From Flavobacterium sp. UMI-01 (lineage in GTDB: Bacteria > Bacteroidota > Bacteroidia > Flavobacteriales > Flavobacteriaceae): a stretch of 64,000 bases of DNA. Below, in pieces: positions 6,899 to 16,324 of the stretch. Made by a program: the position numbers and the translations under genes. The notes under the pieces were generated by a model, which saw nothing but the letters and a program-made list of their open reading frames with translations, made no database searches and was not told the DNA's origin. The DNA lies in NCBI RefSeq assembly GCF_019656315.1, contig NZ_BPLU01000023.1:1-64000 (forward strand), written 5' to 3'. Each line of letters starts with the position of its first letter. The stretch's first letter is position 1.

Positions 6899-8422
6899 TT
6901 ATTGAGCAATTACGTTGAGCATTTTTTGAGTTGCTATAATTGCTGCTACGGTTTGGTCTGAATCTAATCCTCTCGTTTTAAATTCTTTCCCGTCTATCAA
7001 CCAAGTGATAATGGTTTCACACAAAGCATCGGAACTACTTCCGGGTGGAATCCTTACCGCATAATCGATTAATTTTGGTAATTCAAGTTTTTTACTTTTA
7101 TAAATTTTAGCCAAAGCATTCATAAAAGCATCAAATTGCCCATCTCCTTGCGCATGCTCCTCGATGATTTGACCATCTATTTTCAAGCATAATGTAGTCG
7201 ATGGACGCATCCCTTTGGCATGAGATAACAAATACGATTCCACCGTAATTTTTTCTTCATACGCATGACTGTCCAAAACATCTGAAATGATGTAGGGCAA
7301 ATCTTCTTTGGTTACGGTTTCTTTTTTATCTCCTAACTCAATGATACGTTGAGTGACTAATTTCAAATCTTCATTATTGAGTTTCAACCCTAATTCTTGA
7401 AGGTTCTTTTCTATATTAGCCTTACCCGAAGTTTTTCCAAGTGCATATTTTCTTTTTCTACCAAAACGCTCTGGAAGCAAATCGTTGAAGTATAAATTTT
7501 TCTTATTATCACCATCGGCATGAATTCCTGCTGTTTGTGTAAACACATTGTCTCCAACAATTGGTTTATTTGCTGGAATTCTATATCCTGTAAAGGTTTC
7601 GACCAATTTACTCACAGAATACAAAGACGTTTCCTTGACACCAATTTCAATTTCGGGCATGAAATCATTAATCACGGCAACTGTACTGGCTAAAGGTGCA
7701 TTTCCCGCTCTTTCTCCCATACCATTCACGGTCACGTGCAATCCATGAACACCTGCTTTAATGGCTTCCATAACATTGGACACACTTAAATCATAATCGT
7801 TGTGGGCATGAAAATCAAAATGAATGTTGGGATATTTTTGGGTAATGGTTGCAATAAACTCAAAAGTATCGGATGGAATTAACACCCCAAGAGTATCTGG
7901 AAGTAAAATACGTTTTACGGGTTGGGTGCTGATAAAATCTAAATATTGGAACACATATTCAGGAGAATGGCGCATCCCGTTACTCCAATCCTCTAGGTAA
8001 ACATTAGTAGCAATTCCGTTCTCATTTGCCAAAGCGATACTTTCAGCAATTTCTGAGAAATGTTGTTCGGGTGTTTTTTTTAATTGGTGAACAAGATGAT
8101 TCAAAGAACCTTTGGTCAACAAATTCTGAACCTTGGCTCCTGACTTTTTCATCCATTCGATTGAAAGTCCTTTGTCAACAAAAGTCAACACTTCAATTTT
8201 GTCGGTATAGCCTTTGGTTTCTGCCCACGACATAATCCCTTTGACACCTTCAAACTCTCCCTCACTTACACGTGCCGAAGCAATTTCGATACGATCAACT
8301 TGTAATTCTTCTAACAATAATTGGGCAATGGTTAATTTTTCTGCAGCAGAAAAAGACACTCCTGAGGTTTGTTCCCCATCACGGAGTGTGGTATCCATTA
8401 TTTCAATCTTTCTTTTTTCCAT
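6899..8422 (-). CDS. (R)-citramalate synthase / 2-isopropylmalate synthase family
   Basis: A 507-residue DRE-TIM metallolyase that condenses acetyl-CoA with a 2-oxoacid. The metal/catalytic motif DTTLRDGEQ is at 10-18, HAHNDYD near 205, NGMGERAGN near 234-242, and a C-terminal LeuA allosteric domain follows (about 385-505). By recalled comparison it is closer to Leptospira CimA than to classical LeuA: the motifs RIEIASARVS, NLLTKGS and NVYLEDWSNG are shared. The three hydrophobic residues that form the CimA pyruvate pocket appear kept as Leu79, Leu102 and Tyr142. With leuC, leuD and leuB around it, it could feed leucine or, through citramalate, isoleucine synthesis. It is often annotated leuA in this phylum, so no symbol is assigned. 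Confidence 0.85.
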   Translation of the reverse strand: MEKRKIEIMDTTLRDGEQTSGVSFSAAEKLTIAQLLLEELQVDRIEIASARVSEGEFEGVKGIMSWAETKGYTDKIEVLTFVDKGLSIEWMKKSGAKVQNLLTKGSLNHLVHQLKKTPEQHFSEIAESIALANENGIATNVYLEDWSNGMRHSPEYVFQYLDFISTQPVKRILLPDTLGVLIPSDTFEFIATITQKYPNIHFDFHAHNDYDLSVSNVMEAIKAGVHGLHVTVNGMGERAGNAPLASTVAVINDFMPEIEIGVKETSLYSVSKLVETFTGYRIPANKPIVGDNVFTQTAGIHADGDNKKNLYFNDLLPERFGRKRKYALGKTSGKANIEKNLQELGLKLNNEDLKLVTQRIIELGDKKETVTKEDLPYIISDVLDSHAYEEKITVESYLLSHAKGMRPSTTLCLKIDGQIIEEHAQGDGQFDAFMNALAKIYKSKKLELPKLIDYAVRIPPGSSSDALCETIITWLIDGKEFKTRGLDSDQTVAAIIATQKMLNVIAQ

Positions 8423-8548
8423 TATAATTAGATCCTATTTCGATTTTATTATGCCATTCGAACGAGTCGTATTATAAAATCGTAAAAGCAGTTACTAAAC
8501 TTAATAAGAAATCAAGCCTAGTAACTGCGTATTTATTAATTGTTTTAT

Positions 8549-9145
8549 TTAGTAAGGCAACTTGTCTGCAAAAGCAACAATATCTTCTTTTACACTTTGT
8601 AAATAATCGATATCGTCAAAACCATTCAACATGTTGTTCTTTTTGTATCCATTGATATCAAAAGATTCATTTTCGCCTGTAGCTAATATAGTTATGGTTT
8701 GTTCTGGCAAATTGATTTCTAATTCTGTTTTTGGGTCTGATTCGATAGCAGCAAATATTTTTTCAGCAAATTCAGGAGAAACCTGCACTGGCAAAACACC
8801 AATATTCAAACAGTTTCCTTTGAAAATATCAGCAAAGAAAGAAGAAACTACTGCACGGAATCCATAATCGTAAACTGCCCAAGCAGCGTGCTCACGAGAA
8901 GAACCTGAACCAAAGTTTTTACCTCCTACCAAGATTTTTCCTGAGTAAGTTGGGTTATTCAATACGAAATCTGCTTTTGGAGTACCGTCTCCATTGTATC
9001 TCCAGTCTCTAAAAAGGTTGTCTCCAAAACCTTCACGTTTTGTAGCTTTCAAGAAACGCGCTGGGATGATTTGGTCTGTATCTACGTTTTCAATAGGTAG
9101 TGGCACTGCACTACTGGTAAGGATATTAAATTTATCGTATGCCAT
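8549..9145 (-). CDS. leuD: 3-isopropylmalate dehydratase small subunit
   Basis: 198 residues, the swivel-domain subunit that pairs with LeuC to isomerise 2- to 3-isopropylmalate (or citramalate to 3-methylmalate). The motifs [13 protein letters not shown] near 20-33 and [17 protein letters not shown] near 74-90 are intact, and the length is usual for the bacterial form. It is separated from leuC by the inserted GxxExxY gene and its repeats, so LeuC:LeuD stoichiometry or coupling may be altered. Confidence 0.96.
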   Translation of the reverse strand: MAYDKFNILTSSAVPLPIENVDTDQIIPARFLKATKREGFGDNLFRDWRYNGDGTPKADFVLNNPTYSGKILVGGKNFGSGSSREHAAWAVYDYGFRAVVSSFFADIFKGNCLNIGVLPVQVSPEFAEKIFAAIESDPKTELEINLPEQTITILATGENESFDINGYKKNNMLNGFDDIDYLQSVKEDIVAFADKLPY

Positions 9146-9156
9146 TTTGATTTTAT

Positions 9157-9228
9157 TTTACCGCAAAGACGCAAAGGCGCAATGCTATATTAATGTTTTT
9201 TACCGCAAAGGCGCAAAGGCGCAATGCT
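9157..9228. repeat. Two tandem 30-bp copies of the CGCAAAGGCGCAA-type repeat
   Basis: The copies at 9157-9186 and 9199-9228 differ at a single base and share ACCGCAAAG..GCAAAGGCG. The repeat recurs inverted at 9644-9672, so the pair brackets the GxxExxY gene. The motif is more GC-rich than the surrounding DNA. A run of T (9230-9239) separates it from the gene's 3' end. Confidence 0.9.
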
Positions 9229-9251
9229 TATTTTTTTTTAGTTTATGAAGT

Positions 9252-9638
9252 TTAATAATTGTTTACAAATCTTCTAAAACCACTCTTTATTAATGGAACA
9301 TTAAAATTAATTAAAAACCCCATTCTTTTGTCTGCTAATTTCAAATATGAAATCAGCTGTGCTTCGTGAACTGGCAAAATCGAATCAACCGATTTTAACT
9401 CAATTATTATATGTTCTTCAACTAGAATATCGATTTTATATTCCTTTGACAAATTAAATCCTTTGTACTGTAGAGGAATAATAACTTGACATTCTGCTGA
9501 AATATTTCTCAACTGCAATTCTCTCAAAAGACATAATTCATAAACGGATTCTAATAAACCGGGGCCCATTAATTTATGAACCTCAAGACTAGCAGAAAAT
9601 ATTTCTTTTGCTAAGTCTTCGTAACGATTTATTTCCAT
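9252..9638 (-). CDS. GxxExxY protein
   Basis: A 128-residue protein of the GxxExxY family. The name-giving motif is G27-L-L-E30-S-V-Y33. A PD-(D/E)XK nuclease-like core follows, with Asp70 and E80-x-K82 in IDILVEEHIIIELKS, so the putative catalytic residues are intact. The biological role of the family is unknown. It is cut into the leu operon between leuC and leuD in the same orientation and bounded by GC-rich repeats (9157-9228 and 9644-9672), which suggests arrival as a small mobile cassette. It does not resemble a biosynthetic enzyme. Confidence 0.88.
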   Translation of the reverse strand: MEINRYEDLAKEIFSASLEVHKLMGPGLLESVYELCLLRELQLRNISAECQVIIPLQYKGFNLSKEYKIDILVEEHIIIELKSVDSILPVHEAQLISYLKLADKRMGFLINFNVPLIKSGFRRFVNNY

Positions 9639-9643
9639 AATTC

Positions 9644-9672
9644 CTTGCGTCTTTGCGCCCTCGCGGTGAAAA
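9644..9672. repeat. Inverted partner of the 9157-9228 repeat
   Basis: The reverse complement reads TTTCACCGCGAGGGCGCAAA followed by GACGCAA, clearly related to the left-hand copies but with changes in the middle. It fills the gap between the GxxExxY start (9638) and the leuC stop (9676-9678). Confidence 0.8.
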
Positions 9673-9675
9673 ATT

Positions 9676-11070
9676 CTACAACAAATCTCTAGGGTCAGTC
9701 AATTTTCCAGTAACTGCTGCTGCTGCTGCCATAATTGGAGAAGCTAACAAAGTTCTTGAACCTGGGCCTTGACGTCCTTCGAAGTTTCTGTTAGAAGTAC
9801 TTACTGCATATTTTCCAGCTGGTACTTTGTCATCGTTCATTGCTAAACAAGCTGAACAACCTGGCTGACGCAATACGAATCCTGCTTCAGTTAAAATATC
9901 TAAAATACCTTCTTCTTTGATTTGTGCTTCCACAACGTGAGAACCTGGAACCAACCATGCCGTTACGTTATCTGCTTTTTTACGTCCTTTAACAATAGAA
10001 GCGAATGCTCTAAAGTCTTCGATACGACCATTAGTACAACTTCCTAAGAAAACATAATCAATCGGCTTACCAATCATTACATCATCTTCATTGAAGCCCA
10101 TATAAGCTAATGACTTTTTATATGTTTCTTCCCCACCTTCTACTTCTTTAGCTGAAGGGATGTGCTTAGAAATCCCAATACCCATACCTGGATTAGTTCC
10201 ATAAGTAATCATTGGTTCAATATCAGCTGCATCAAATGTTAATTCAGCATCAAATTGAGCTCCTTCATCCGTTTTCAACGTTTTCCAATAAGCCACAGCT
10301 TTATCCCAAGCTTCCCCTTTAGGAGCATATAATCTTCCTTCTAAGAAATCAAAAGTAGTTTGGTCAGGAGCAATCATACCTCCACGGGCACCCATTTCGA
10401 TAGAAAGGTTACACACTGTCATACGTCCTTCCATTGACATTTCCTCGAACACATTTCCTGCGTATTCCACAAAATATCCAGTTCCTCCAGAAGTTGTCAA
10501 TTTAGAAATGATATACAAAGCAACGTCTTTTGGAGTAACTCCTTTATTCAAAGTACCATTTACGTTAATACGCATTTTCTTTGGTTTCGGTTGCATGATA
10601 CATTGTGTAGAAAGTACCATTTCTACCTCAGAAGTTCCGATTCCAAAAGCAATCGCACCAAAAGCACCATGAGTTGATGTATGTGAATCCCCACAAACAA
10701 TAGTTGTTCCTGGTAACGTAATTCCGTTTTCAGGACCTACAACGTGTACAATTCCATTTTTTTGATGACCTAATCCCCAGTGTGAAATACCATATTCATT
10801 AGCATTAGTTTCTAACGCTTTCAATTGGTTAGCAGAAAGTGCGTCTTCCACAGGTAAATGTTGGTTTATAGTAGGGGTATTGTGATCTGCAGTAGCAAAA
10901 GTACGCTCAGGATATAAAACTGAAACGCCTCTAGATTTCAAACCTAAAAAAGCTACAGGACTAGTTACTTCATGGATGAAATGACGGTCAATAAAAAACA
11001 CGTCTGGTCCATCTTCAATTTTGCGCACCACGTGCGAATCCCATACTTTGTCAAATAATGTAGTACTCAT
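9676..11070 (-). CDS. leuC: 3-isopropylmalate dehydratase large subunit
   Basis: A 464-residue aconitase-family iron-sulfur enzyme subunit. The 4Fe-4S ligands are Cys345 (GSCTNGR), Cys405 and Cys408 ([10 protein letters not shown]). Other signatures are [13 protein letters not shown] and [16 protein letters not shown]. With LeuD it isomerises isopropylmalate or citramalate. It is the first gene of the operon, with a full Bacteroidota promoter 72-102 bases upstream. The stop codon lies 4 bases from the inserted repeat, but the C-terminus (KLTDPRDLL) looks complete. Confidence 0.97.
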   Translation of the reverse strand: MSTTLFDKVWDSHVVRKIEDGPDVFFIDRHFIHEVTSPVAFLGLKSRGVSVLYPERTFATADHNTPTINQHLPVEDALSANQLKALETNANEYGISHWGLGHQKNGIVHVVGPENGITLPGTTIVCGDSHTSTHGAFGAIAFGIGTSEVEMVLSTQCIMQPKPKKMRINVNGTLNKGVTPKDVALYIISKLTTSGGTGYFVEYAGNVFEEMSMEGRMTVCNLSIEMGARGGMIAPDQTTFDFLEGRLYAPKGEAWDKAVAYWKTLKTDEGAQFDAELTFDAADIEPMITYGTNPGMGIGISKHIPSAKEVEGGEETYKKSLAYMGFNEDDVMIGKPIDYVFLGSCTNGRIEDFRAFASIVKGRKKADNVTAWLVPGSHVVEAQIKEEGILDILTEAGFVLRQPGCSACLAMNDDKVPAGKYAVSTSNRNFEGRQGPGSRTLLASPIMAAAAAVTGKLTDPRDLL

Positions 11071-11141
11071 TTTTAATATTTTTTAAGTGTAATTCTTTAT
11101 ACAACAACAGTTAACTGACTGTATTTGTAATAACAAGGATG

Positions 11142-11172
11142 CAAATTTAGGAAAAAGAAAACGAGTTGTCAA
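11142..11172 (-). promoter_or_regulatory. Promoter of the leu operon
   Basis: On the minus strand TTG (11170-11172, within TTGACA), a 20-bp spacer and TAAATTTG (11142-11149). It matches the Bacteroidota consensus fully and predicts a leader of about 65 nt before leuC. Confidence 0.8.
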
Positions 11173-11257
11173 TTTCGATTACACATTATATACGATACCC
11201 AAAACCCATTTCAACTAAAAATCAACTTATTTTACCCCGTTTACAATTTCATTTCTT

Positions 11258-11345
11258 TTTTTTGATGTGAATTTTACCTCGGTTAAGACTTGCTAATTTC
11301 CCGTCTTCTATTTTTCATAAAAAATATCACATTCGCATCAAAAAA
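11258..11345. repeat. 15-bp inverted repeat, 58-bp interval
   Basis: TTTTTTGATGTGAAT (11258-11272) pairs with ATTCGCATCAAAAAA (11331-11345) with one mismatch. It lies upstream of the leuC promoter. It could be an operator-like site or simply AT-rich chance pairing. Confidence 0.4.
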
Positions 11346-11644
11346 CCAAAAACACAAAAAATTTCACAACCTATTGAGTTAAATCCCTAAAAAAATAAAT
11401 TATTTTATTTCTATTGACCACATTATCTATTATTCCAAACGCATCTATTCCACGTTCAATTTCTTCATCAAACCATCACTTTTACACCAGAATCCGAACC
11501 TTACTTTTTTACCTAAATACTACGACATCCAAAGCCTATTTTGTTTTTTTTCAAACAAAAAAAAGGTGAATAGTTCCATTTTAAACCTTTCCAATCCAAA
11601 CGGCATTGTTGATAAAATAAACCACAATACCCGAAAAAAATACC

Positions 11645-11652
11645 TAATTTTG
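11645..11652 (+). promoter_or_regulatory. Candidate -7 element for dnaE
   Basis: TAATTTTG matches TAnnTTTG. A -33 TTG is not seen at normal spacing. It would give a leader of about 130 nt containing the inverted repeat at 11663-11728. Confidence 0.45.
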
Positions 11653-11662
11653 AAGTTCTTCG

Positions 11663-11728
11663 ATTTTAAGTTTAAAGGCTTTTTATGACTCAAAAAATGA
11701 GTGCTTTAAAATGTCTCAAACTTAAAAT
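11663..11728 (+). repeat. Nested inverted repeat in the dnaE leader
   Basis: The outer arms ATTTTAAGTTT (11663-11673) and AAACTTAAAAT (11718-11728) are perfectly complementary over 11 bp. Inside is a small hairpin ACTCA-AAAAA-TGAGT (11688-11702). The stem-within-stem could fold in the mRNA leader; there is no T tract, so it is not a standard terminator. Confidence 0.5.
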
Positions 11729-11785
11729 TTGACTCGAGCGATAGCGAACAGCGAAGCAATTTTTTAATTTGGATTTTACAAAAGT

Positions 11786-14700
11786 ATGTACTTAATATTC
11801 GATACTGAAACTACTGGATTACCCAAACGTTGGGACGCACCCATAACGGATTCTGATAACTGGCCTAGATGTATCCAGATTGCCTGGCAGTTGCATGACG
11901 AAATGGGAAAACTCATCGAACATCAAGATTATTTAGTACAACCCGATGGCTTTAACATTCCGTATGACGCAGAACGTGTACACGGAATTTCGACCGAACT
12001 GGCTCAAGCGGAAGGAATCACCCTTGCCGAAGTGTTAGAGAAATTCAACATCGCCTTGGGAAAAACCAAATTTATTGTGGGTCAAAACCTAGGCTTTGAT
12101 GTCAATATTATGGGAGCCGAATTCCACCGAATGGGTGTTGATAGCCCTATGGCTAACCTCCCCGTTTTAGACACCTGTACCGAAGTTACCGCATCTTTAT
12201 TACAATTACCAGGAGGTCGTGGAGGAAAATTTAAATTACCTACTCTGACCGAATTGCACCAATACTTGTTCAATGTTCCTTTTGCAGAAGCGCACAATGC
12301 CACCGCCGACGTTGAAGCCACCACCCGTTGTTTTTTAGAATTAATTCGCAGAGAAGTTTTCACCAAAGAAGAACTGGACGTACCGGCTGATTATTTCAAA
12401 AACTTTAAAGAAAATAATCCGCAAGAAATCCAACTTATTGGATTGAAACACATTAATCTAAAGGCAGCTTCTGACGAAATCAGAAAACAACTTCAAAAAG
12501 CCGATTTAGGAAGTCCTCAAACAACGATTTCTGAAGCCGACAAGCAAGAGTTAAACGAAGCGAAATTTGCACACCTTCACAACCATACGCAATTTTCGGT
12601 TCTGCAATCCACCATTAGCATACCTGCCTTAGTTGCTGCTACAGCCAAAAATGGATTCCCTGCCGTAGCCATGACCGATACGGGCAATATGATGGGCGCT
12701 TTTCATTTTGTTAGTGCGGTAATGAATCACACCAAAGCCGCTGCTGCCAAAAACAAAGCCCTAATTGAAAACGGCGAAGAACCTACCGAAACCGAAATCA
12801 AACCTATTGTTGGGTGCGAATTCAATATATGTGAAAACCACAAAGACAAAACCAAAAAAGACAATGGCTACCAAGTGGTACTGTTAGCCAAAAACAAAAA
12901 AGGATACCACAATCTCGCTAAAATGGCCTCCATCGCGTATGTGGATGGTTTTTATTATGTACCCCGAATTGACAGAACCGTTGTCGAAAAATACAAGGAA
13001 GACATCATTGTACTTTCTGGAAACCTATATGGTGAAATTCCGAGTAAGATTCTAAATATTGGTGAAAACCAAGCCGAAGAAGCCTTACTTTGGTGGAAAA
13101 CACAATTCGGCTCCGATTTTTACTTGGAACTGATGCGTCATAACCAAGAAGATGAGAATCGTGTAAACAAAACCATAATCGCTTTTGCCAAAAAGCACCA
13201 AGTTAAATTAGTCGCTACCAACAACACCTATTACCTTAATAAAGAAGATGCCAACGCACACGATATTTTATTATGTGTAAAAGATGGGGAAAAACAAACT
13301 ACCCCTATTGGACGCGGAAGAGGCTACCGTTATGGTTTGCCAAATCAAGAGTATTATTATAAATCGGGAGAAGAAATGAAGCAACTTTTCTCTGATTTAC
13401 CCGAAGCGATTCTTACGATTCAAGAGATTATTGACAAAGTAGAACCGTATTCGTTATACCGAGACGTTCTACTTCCTAAATACGATATTCCACAGGAATT
13501 TGTTGACCCCGAAGATGAAAAAGACGGAGGCGTACGCGGAGAAAATGCCTACTTGCGTCATCTCACTATGGAAGGAGCCAAGAGGCGCTATGGCGAAATC
13601 ACACCTGATATTCAAGAACGTTTGGATTTTGAGTTATTAACCATTTCAAACTCTGGCTACCCTGGTTATTTCTTGATTGTACAGGATTTCATTGCTGAGG
13701 CTCGTAAGATGGATGTTTCCGTAGGACCAGGACGTGGTTCCGCCGCAGGTTCTGCCGTAGCCTACTGCCTCGGGATTACCAATATCGACCCCATCAAATA
13801 CGATTTGCTTTTTGAGCGTTTCTTAAATCCTGACCGTGTATCCATGCCCGATATTGATATCGATTTTGATGATGAAGGTCGTGGTCGCGTGATGGATTAT
13901 GTAATCAAAAAATACGGTGCCAATCAGGTAGCACAAATTATCACTTATGGTAAAATGGCTACCAAATCAGCGATTCGTGATACGGCCCGTGTTTTGGATT
14001 TGCCTCTTTTTGAAGCCGATAGAATTGCAAAATTGATTCCTGGTATGATGCCTTCAAAATGGAATTTAGCCCGCTTTTTATCCGAAAACGAAGAAGATGT
14101 TAAAAAAGCCTTGCGCTCCGACGAATTTGACAACATCAAAGAGCTGATTGCTATTGCCAACGAAGGCGATTTAGCAGGAGAAACCATTCAGCAGGCCAAA
14201 ATTCTGGAAGGCTCGATGCGCAACACTGGAATTCACGCCTGTGGTGTCATTATCACCCCTTCGGATATTACCAATTATGTCCCTGTAACCACTGCCAAAG
14301 ATTCGGATTTGTATGTTACCCAGTTTGACAACTCGGTGGCCGAGAGTGCTGGTTTGCTAAAAATGGACTTCTTGGGCCTCAAGACCCTTACGCTGATAAA
14401 AGACACGGTTAAACTCGTAAAATACCGCACTGGAATTCAATTAGACCCTGACAACTTCCCTATCGATGATGTCAAGACTTATGAGCTATTCCAGCGTGGA
14501 GAAACCGTTGGTATCTTCCAATACGAGTCCCCCGGTATGCAAAAATACATGAAGGAATTAAAACCCACCGTTTTTGGGGATTTGATTGCCATGAATGCCT
14601 TGTATCGACCTGGACCTCTTGAATACATCCCTTCTTTCGTACGTCGAAAAAATGGCGAAGAAGAAATCAAATACGACTTGGATGCCTGCGCTGAATATCT

Positions 14701-16318
14701 CGCCGAAACTTACGGAATCACCGTTTACCAAGAGCAGGTGATGTTGCTGTCGCAATCTTTGGCAGGATTTACCAAAGGTGAGGCCGACGTACTTCGTAAA
14801 GCGATGGGTAAAAAACAGAAAGACGTATTGGACAAAATGAAGCCTAAGTTTGTCGAACAAGCTTCAGCCAAAGGTCATGATGCTACTGTTTTAGAAAAAA
14901 TCTGGAAAGACTGGGAAGCCTTTGCCAGTTATGCCTTCAACAAATCGCACTCTACTTGTTACGCTTGGGTAGCCTATCAAACTGCCTACCTCAAAGCGCA
15001 TTATCCTGCCGAATACATGGCAGCAGTTCTATCGAATAACATGAACGACATCAAGCAAGTTTCGTTTTTCATGGAAGAATGTAAACGTATGGGCTTACAA
15101 GTATTAGGTCCAGATGTGAACGAGTCCTACTATAAATTTACGGTAAACGAAAATTATGCAGTACGTTTTGGAATGGGAGCCATAAAAGGGGTGGGACAAG
15201 GAGCTGTAGCCACCATAGTCGAAAACCGTAAAAACAGTCCTTATAAATCCATTTTCGATTTAGCCAAACGCATTGATTTACGTGCTGCCAACAAAAAAGC
15301 TTTTGAAAACCTAGCCCTAGCCGGTGGTTTTGACTGTTTTACAGATACACATAGAGCCCAATATTTCCACGATGATGGGGACGGAATTACTTTTTACGAA
15401 AAAGCCATTCGGTATGGTGCTAAATTTCAAGAAAATGAAAACTCCTCACAGGTAAGTTTATTTGGCGAAGCCTCCGAGGTTCAAATTGCTGAGCCTGTGG
15501 TTCCTCCTTGCGAGGACTGGAGCACTATGGAAAAATTGGCCAAAGAAAAAGAGGTTGTTGGGATTTACATTTCAGGTCATCCTTTGGACGATTACAAATT
15601 TGAGATGAAATATTTTTGTAATACCAAACTCGAAGCACTCAAAAATCCGCAACAATTTATAGGGAAACCTATTGCAGTGGGAGGGATTGTAAACAATGTA
15701 CAACACAAGGTTGCCAAAAACGGAAAAGGCTGGGGAATTTTCACCTTAGAAGGCTATGACGAAAGTTTTGAATTCAAAATTTTTGGCGAAGAATACCTTA
15801 AATTCCGTCATTTCTTTTTGCAAAATAACTTTGTCTATATCAAATTGATGGTCAAAGAAGGTTGGGTAAACCAAGAAACAGGAAAAAAAGCCGACCCAAG
15901 AATTCTTTTTACCGAAGTCAAACAATTACAAGATGTATTGGCTAGTTTTTCTAAAAAACTCACACTAATACTCAATATAACTGATTTGAAAACTGATTTT
16001 ATCCATCAACTCAACCGTGTTTTTCAAGACCATAAAGGCGACCACCAAGTCACATTTGAAATCATGGAACTGGAACGCATAAAAAAATTAGTTGAAGTGG
16101 CTCCTACTCCAGTCGAATTAGAAGACGACTTTATTGAAGAGCTAAACGAAGATGACGATGTAGAATTGAATCCCATAAAAACAGCTGAAGTGACCGAAGT
16201 CGAAGAAATCAATGTAGTTACTAAACTGAGCATGCCAAGCCGACGTCTTAAAATCAATATTTCTAACGAATTATTGGTCGAATTAGAGAAAATGCAAATT
16301 AACTTTAAATTGAATTAA
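11786..16318 (+). CDS. dnaE: DNA polymerase III alpha subunit with fused 3'-5' exonuclease
   Basis: A 1510-residue replicative polymerase. Residues 1-190 are a DnaQ-like exonuclease (DTETTG with Asp6/Glu8; HNATADVE near 170-177), so proofreading is in the same chain. The PHP domain starts near 260 (HLHNHTQFS) and the polymerase core carries PDIDIDFDDEGR near 688-699. HhH and OB-fold regions follow (OB near 1290-1370), ending in a Flavobacteriia-style acidic C-terminus. E. coli DnaE is 1160 residues and has no exonuclease domain; this fused architecture is known in Bacteroidota. The next gene starts 6 bases after the stop. Confidence 0.97.
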   Translation: MYLIFDTETTGLPKRWDAPITDSDNWPRCIQIAWQLHDEMGKLIEHQDYLVQPDGFNIPYDAERVHGISTELAQAEGITLAEVLEKFNIALGKTKFIVGQNLGFDVNIMGAEFHRMGVDSPMANLPVLDTCTEVTASLLQLPGGRGGKFKLPTLTELHQYLFNVPFAEAHNATADVEATTRCFLELIRREVFTKEELDVPADYFKNFKENNPQEIQLIGLKHINLKAASDEIRKQLQKADLGSPQTTISEADKQELNEAKFAHLHNHTQFSVLQSTISIPALVAATAKNGFPAVAMTDTGNMMGAFHFVSAVMNHTKAAAAKNKALIENGEEPTETEIKPIVGCEFNICENHKDKTKKDNGYQVVLLAKNKKGYHNLAKMASIAYVDGFYYVPRIDRTVVEKYKEDIIVLSGNLYGEIPSKILNIGENQAEEALLWWKTQFGSDFYLELMRHNQEDENRVNKTIIAFAKKHQVKLVATNNTYYLNKEDANAHDILLCVKDGEKQTTPIGRGRGYRYGLPNQEYYYKSGEEMKQLFSDLPEAILTIQEIIDKVEPYSLYRDVLLPKYDIPQEFVDPEDEKDGGVRGENAYLRHLTMEGAKRRYGEITPDIQERLDFELLTISNSGYPGYFLIVQDFIAEARKMDVSVGPGRGSAAGSAVAYCLGITNIDPIKYDLLFERFLNPDRVSMPDIDIDFDDEGRGRVMDYVIKKYGANQVAQIITYGKMATKSAIRDTARVLDLPLFEADRIAKLIPGMMPSKWNLARFLSENEEDVKKALRSDEFDNIKELIAIANEGDLAGETIQQAKILEGSMRNTGIHACGVIITPSDITNYVPVTTAKDSDLYVTQFDNSVAESAGLLKMDFLGLKTLTLIKDTVKLVKYRTGIQLDPDNFPIDDVKTYELFQRGETVGIFQYESPGMQKYMKELKPTVFGDLIAMNALYRPGPLEYIPSFVRRKNGEEEIKYDLDACAEYLAETYGITVYQEQVMLLSQSLAGFTKGEADVLRKAMGKKQKDVLDKMKPKFVEQASAKGHDATVLEKIWKDWEAFASYAFNKSHSTCYAWVAYQTAYLKAHYPAEYMAAVLSNNMNDIKQVSFFMEECKRMGLQVLGPDVNESYYKFTVNENYAVRFGMGAIKGVGQGAVATIVENRKNSPYKSIFDLAKRIDLRAANKKAFENLALAGGFDCFTDTHRAQYFHDDGDGITFYEKAIRYGAKFQENENSSQVSLFGEASEVQIAEPVVPPCEDWSTMEKLAKEKEVVGIYISGHPLDDYKFEMKYFCNTKLEALKNPQQFIGKPIAVGGIVNNVQHKVAKNGKGWGIFTLEGYDESFEFKIFGEEYLKFRHFFLQNNFVYIKLMVKEGWVNQETGKKADPRILFTEVKQLQDVLASFSKKLTLILNITDLKTDFIHQLNRVFQDHKGDHQVTFEIMELERIKKLVEVAPTPVELEDDFIEELNEDDDVELNPIKTAEVTEVEEINVVTKLSMPSRRLKINISNELLVELEKMQINFKLN

Positions 16319-16324
16319 CACCCT

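Larger units (their letters stand above)
11071..11785. other. 715-bp divergent intergenic region leuC/dnaE
   Basis: It holds the leuC promoter (11142-11172), a distant inverted repeat (11258-11345), a candidate dnaE -7 element (11645-11652) and a structured stretch (11663-11728). No convincing coding sequence or known RNA family is recognised. No leucine-rich leader peptide is visible upstream of leuC. Confidence 0.6.

Noticed and set aside
9199..9228. Could the CGCAAAGG repeats be a regulator binding array for leuD
   Set aside because: Not impossible, but the inverted partner on the other side of the GxxExxY gene points to element boundaries rather than operators.
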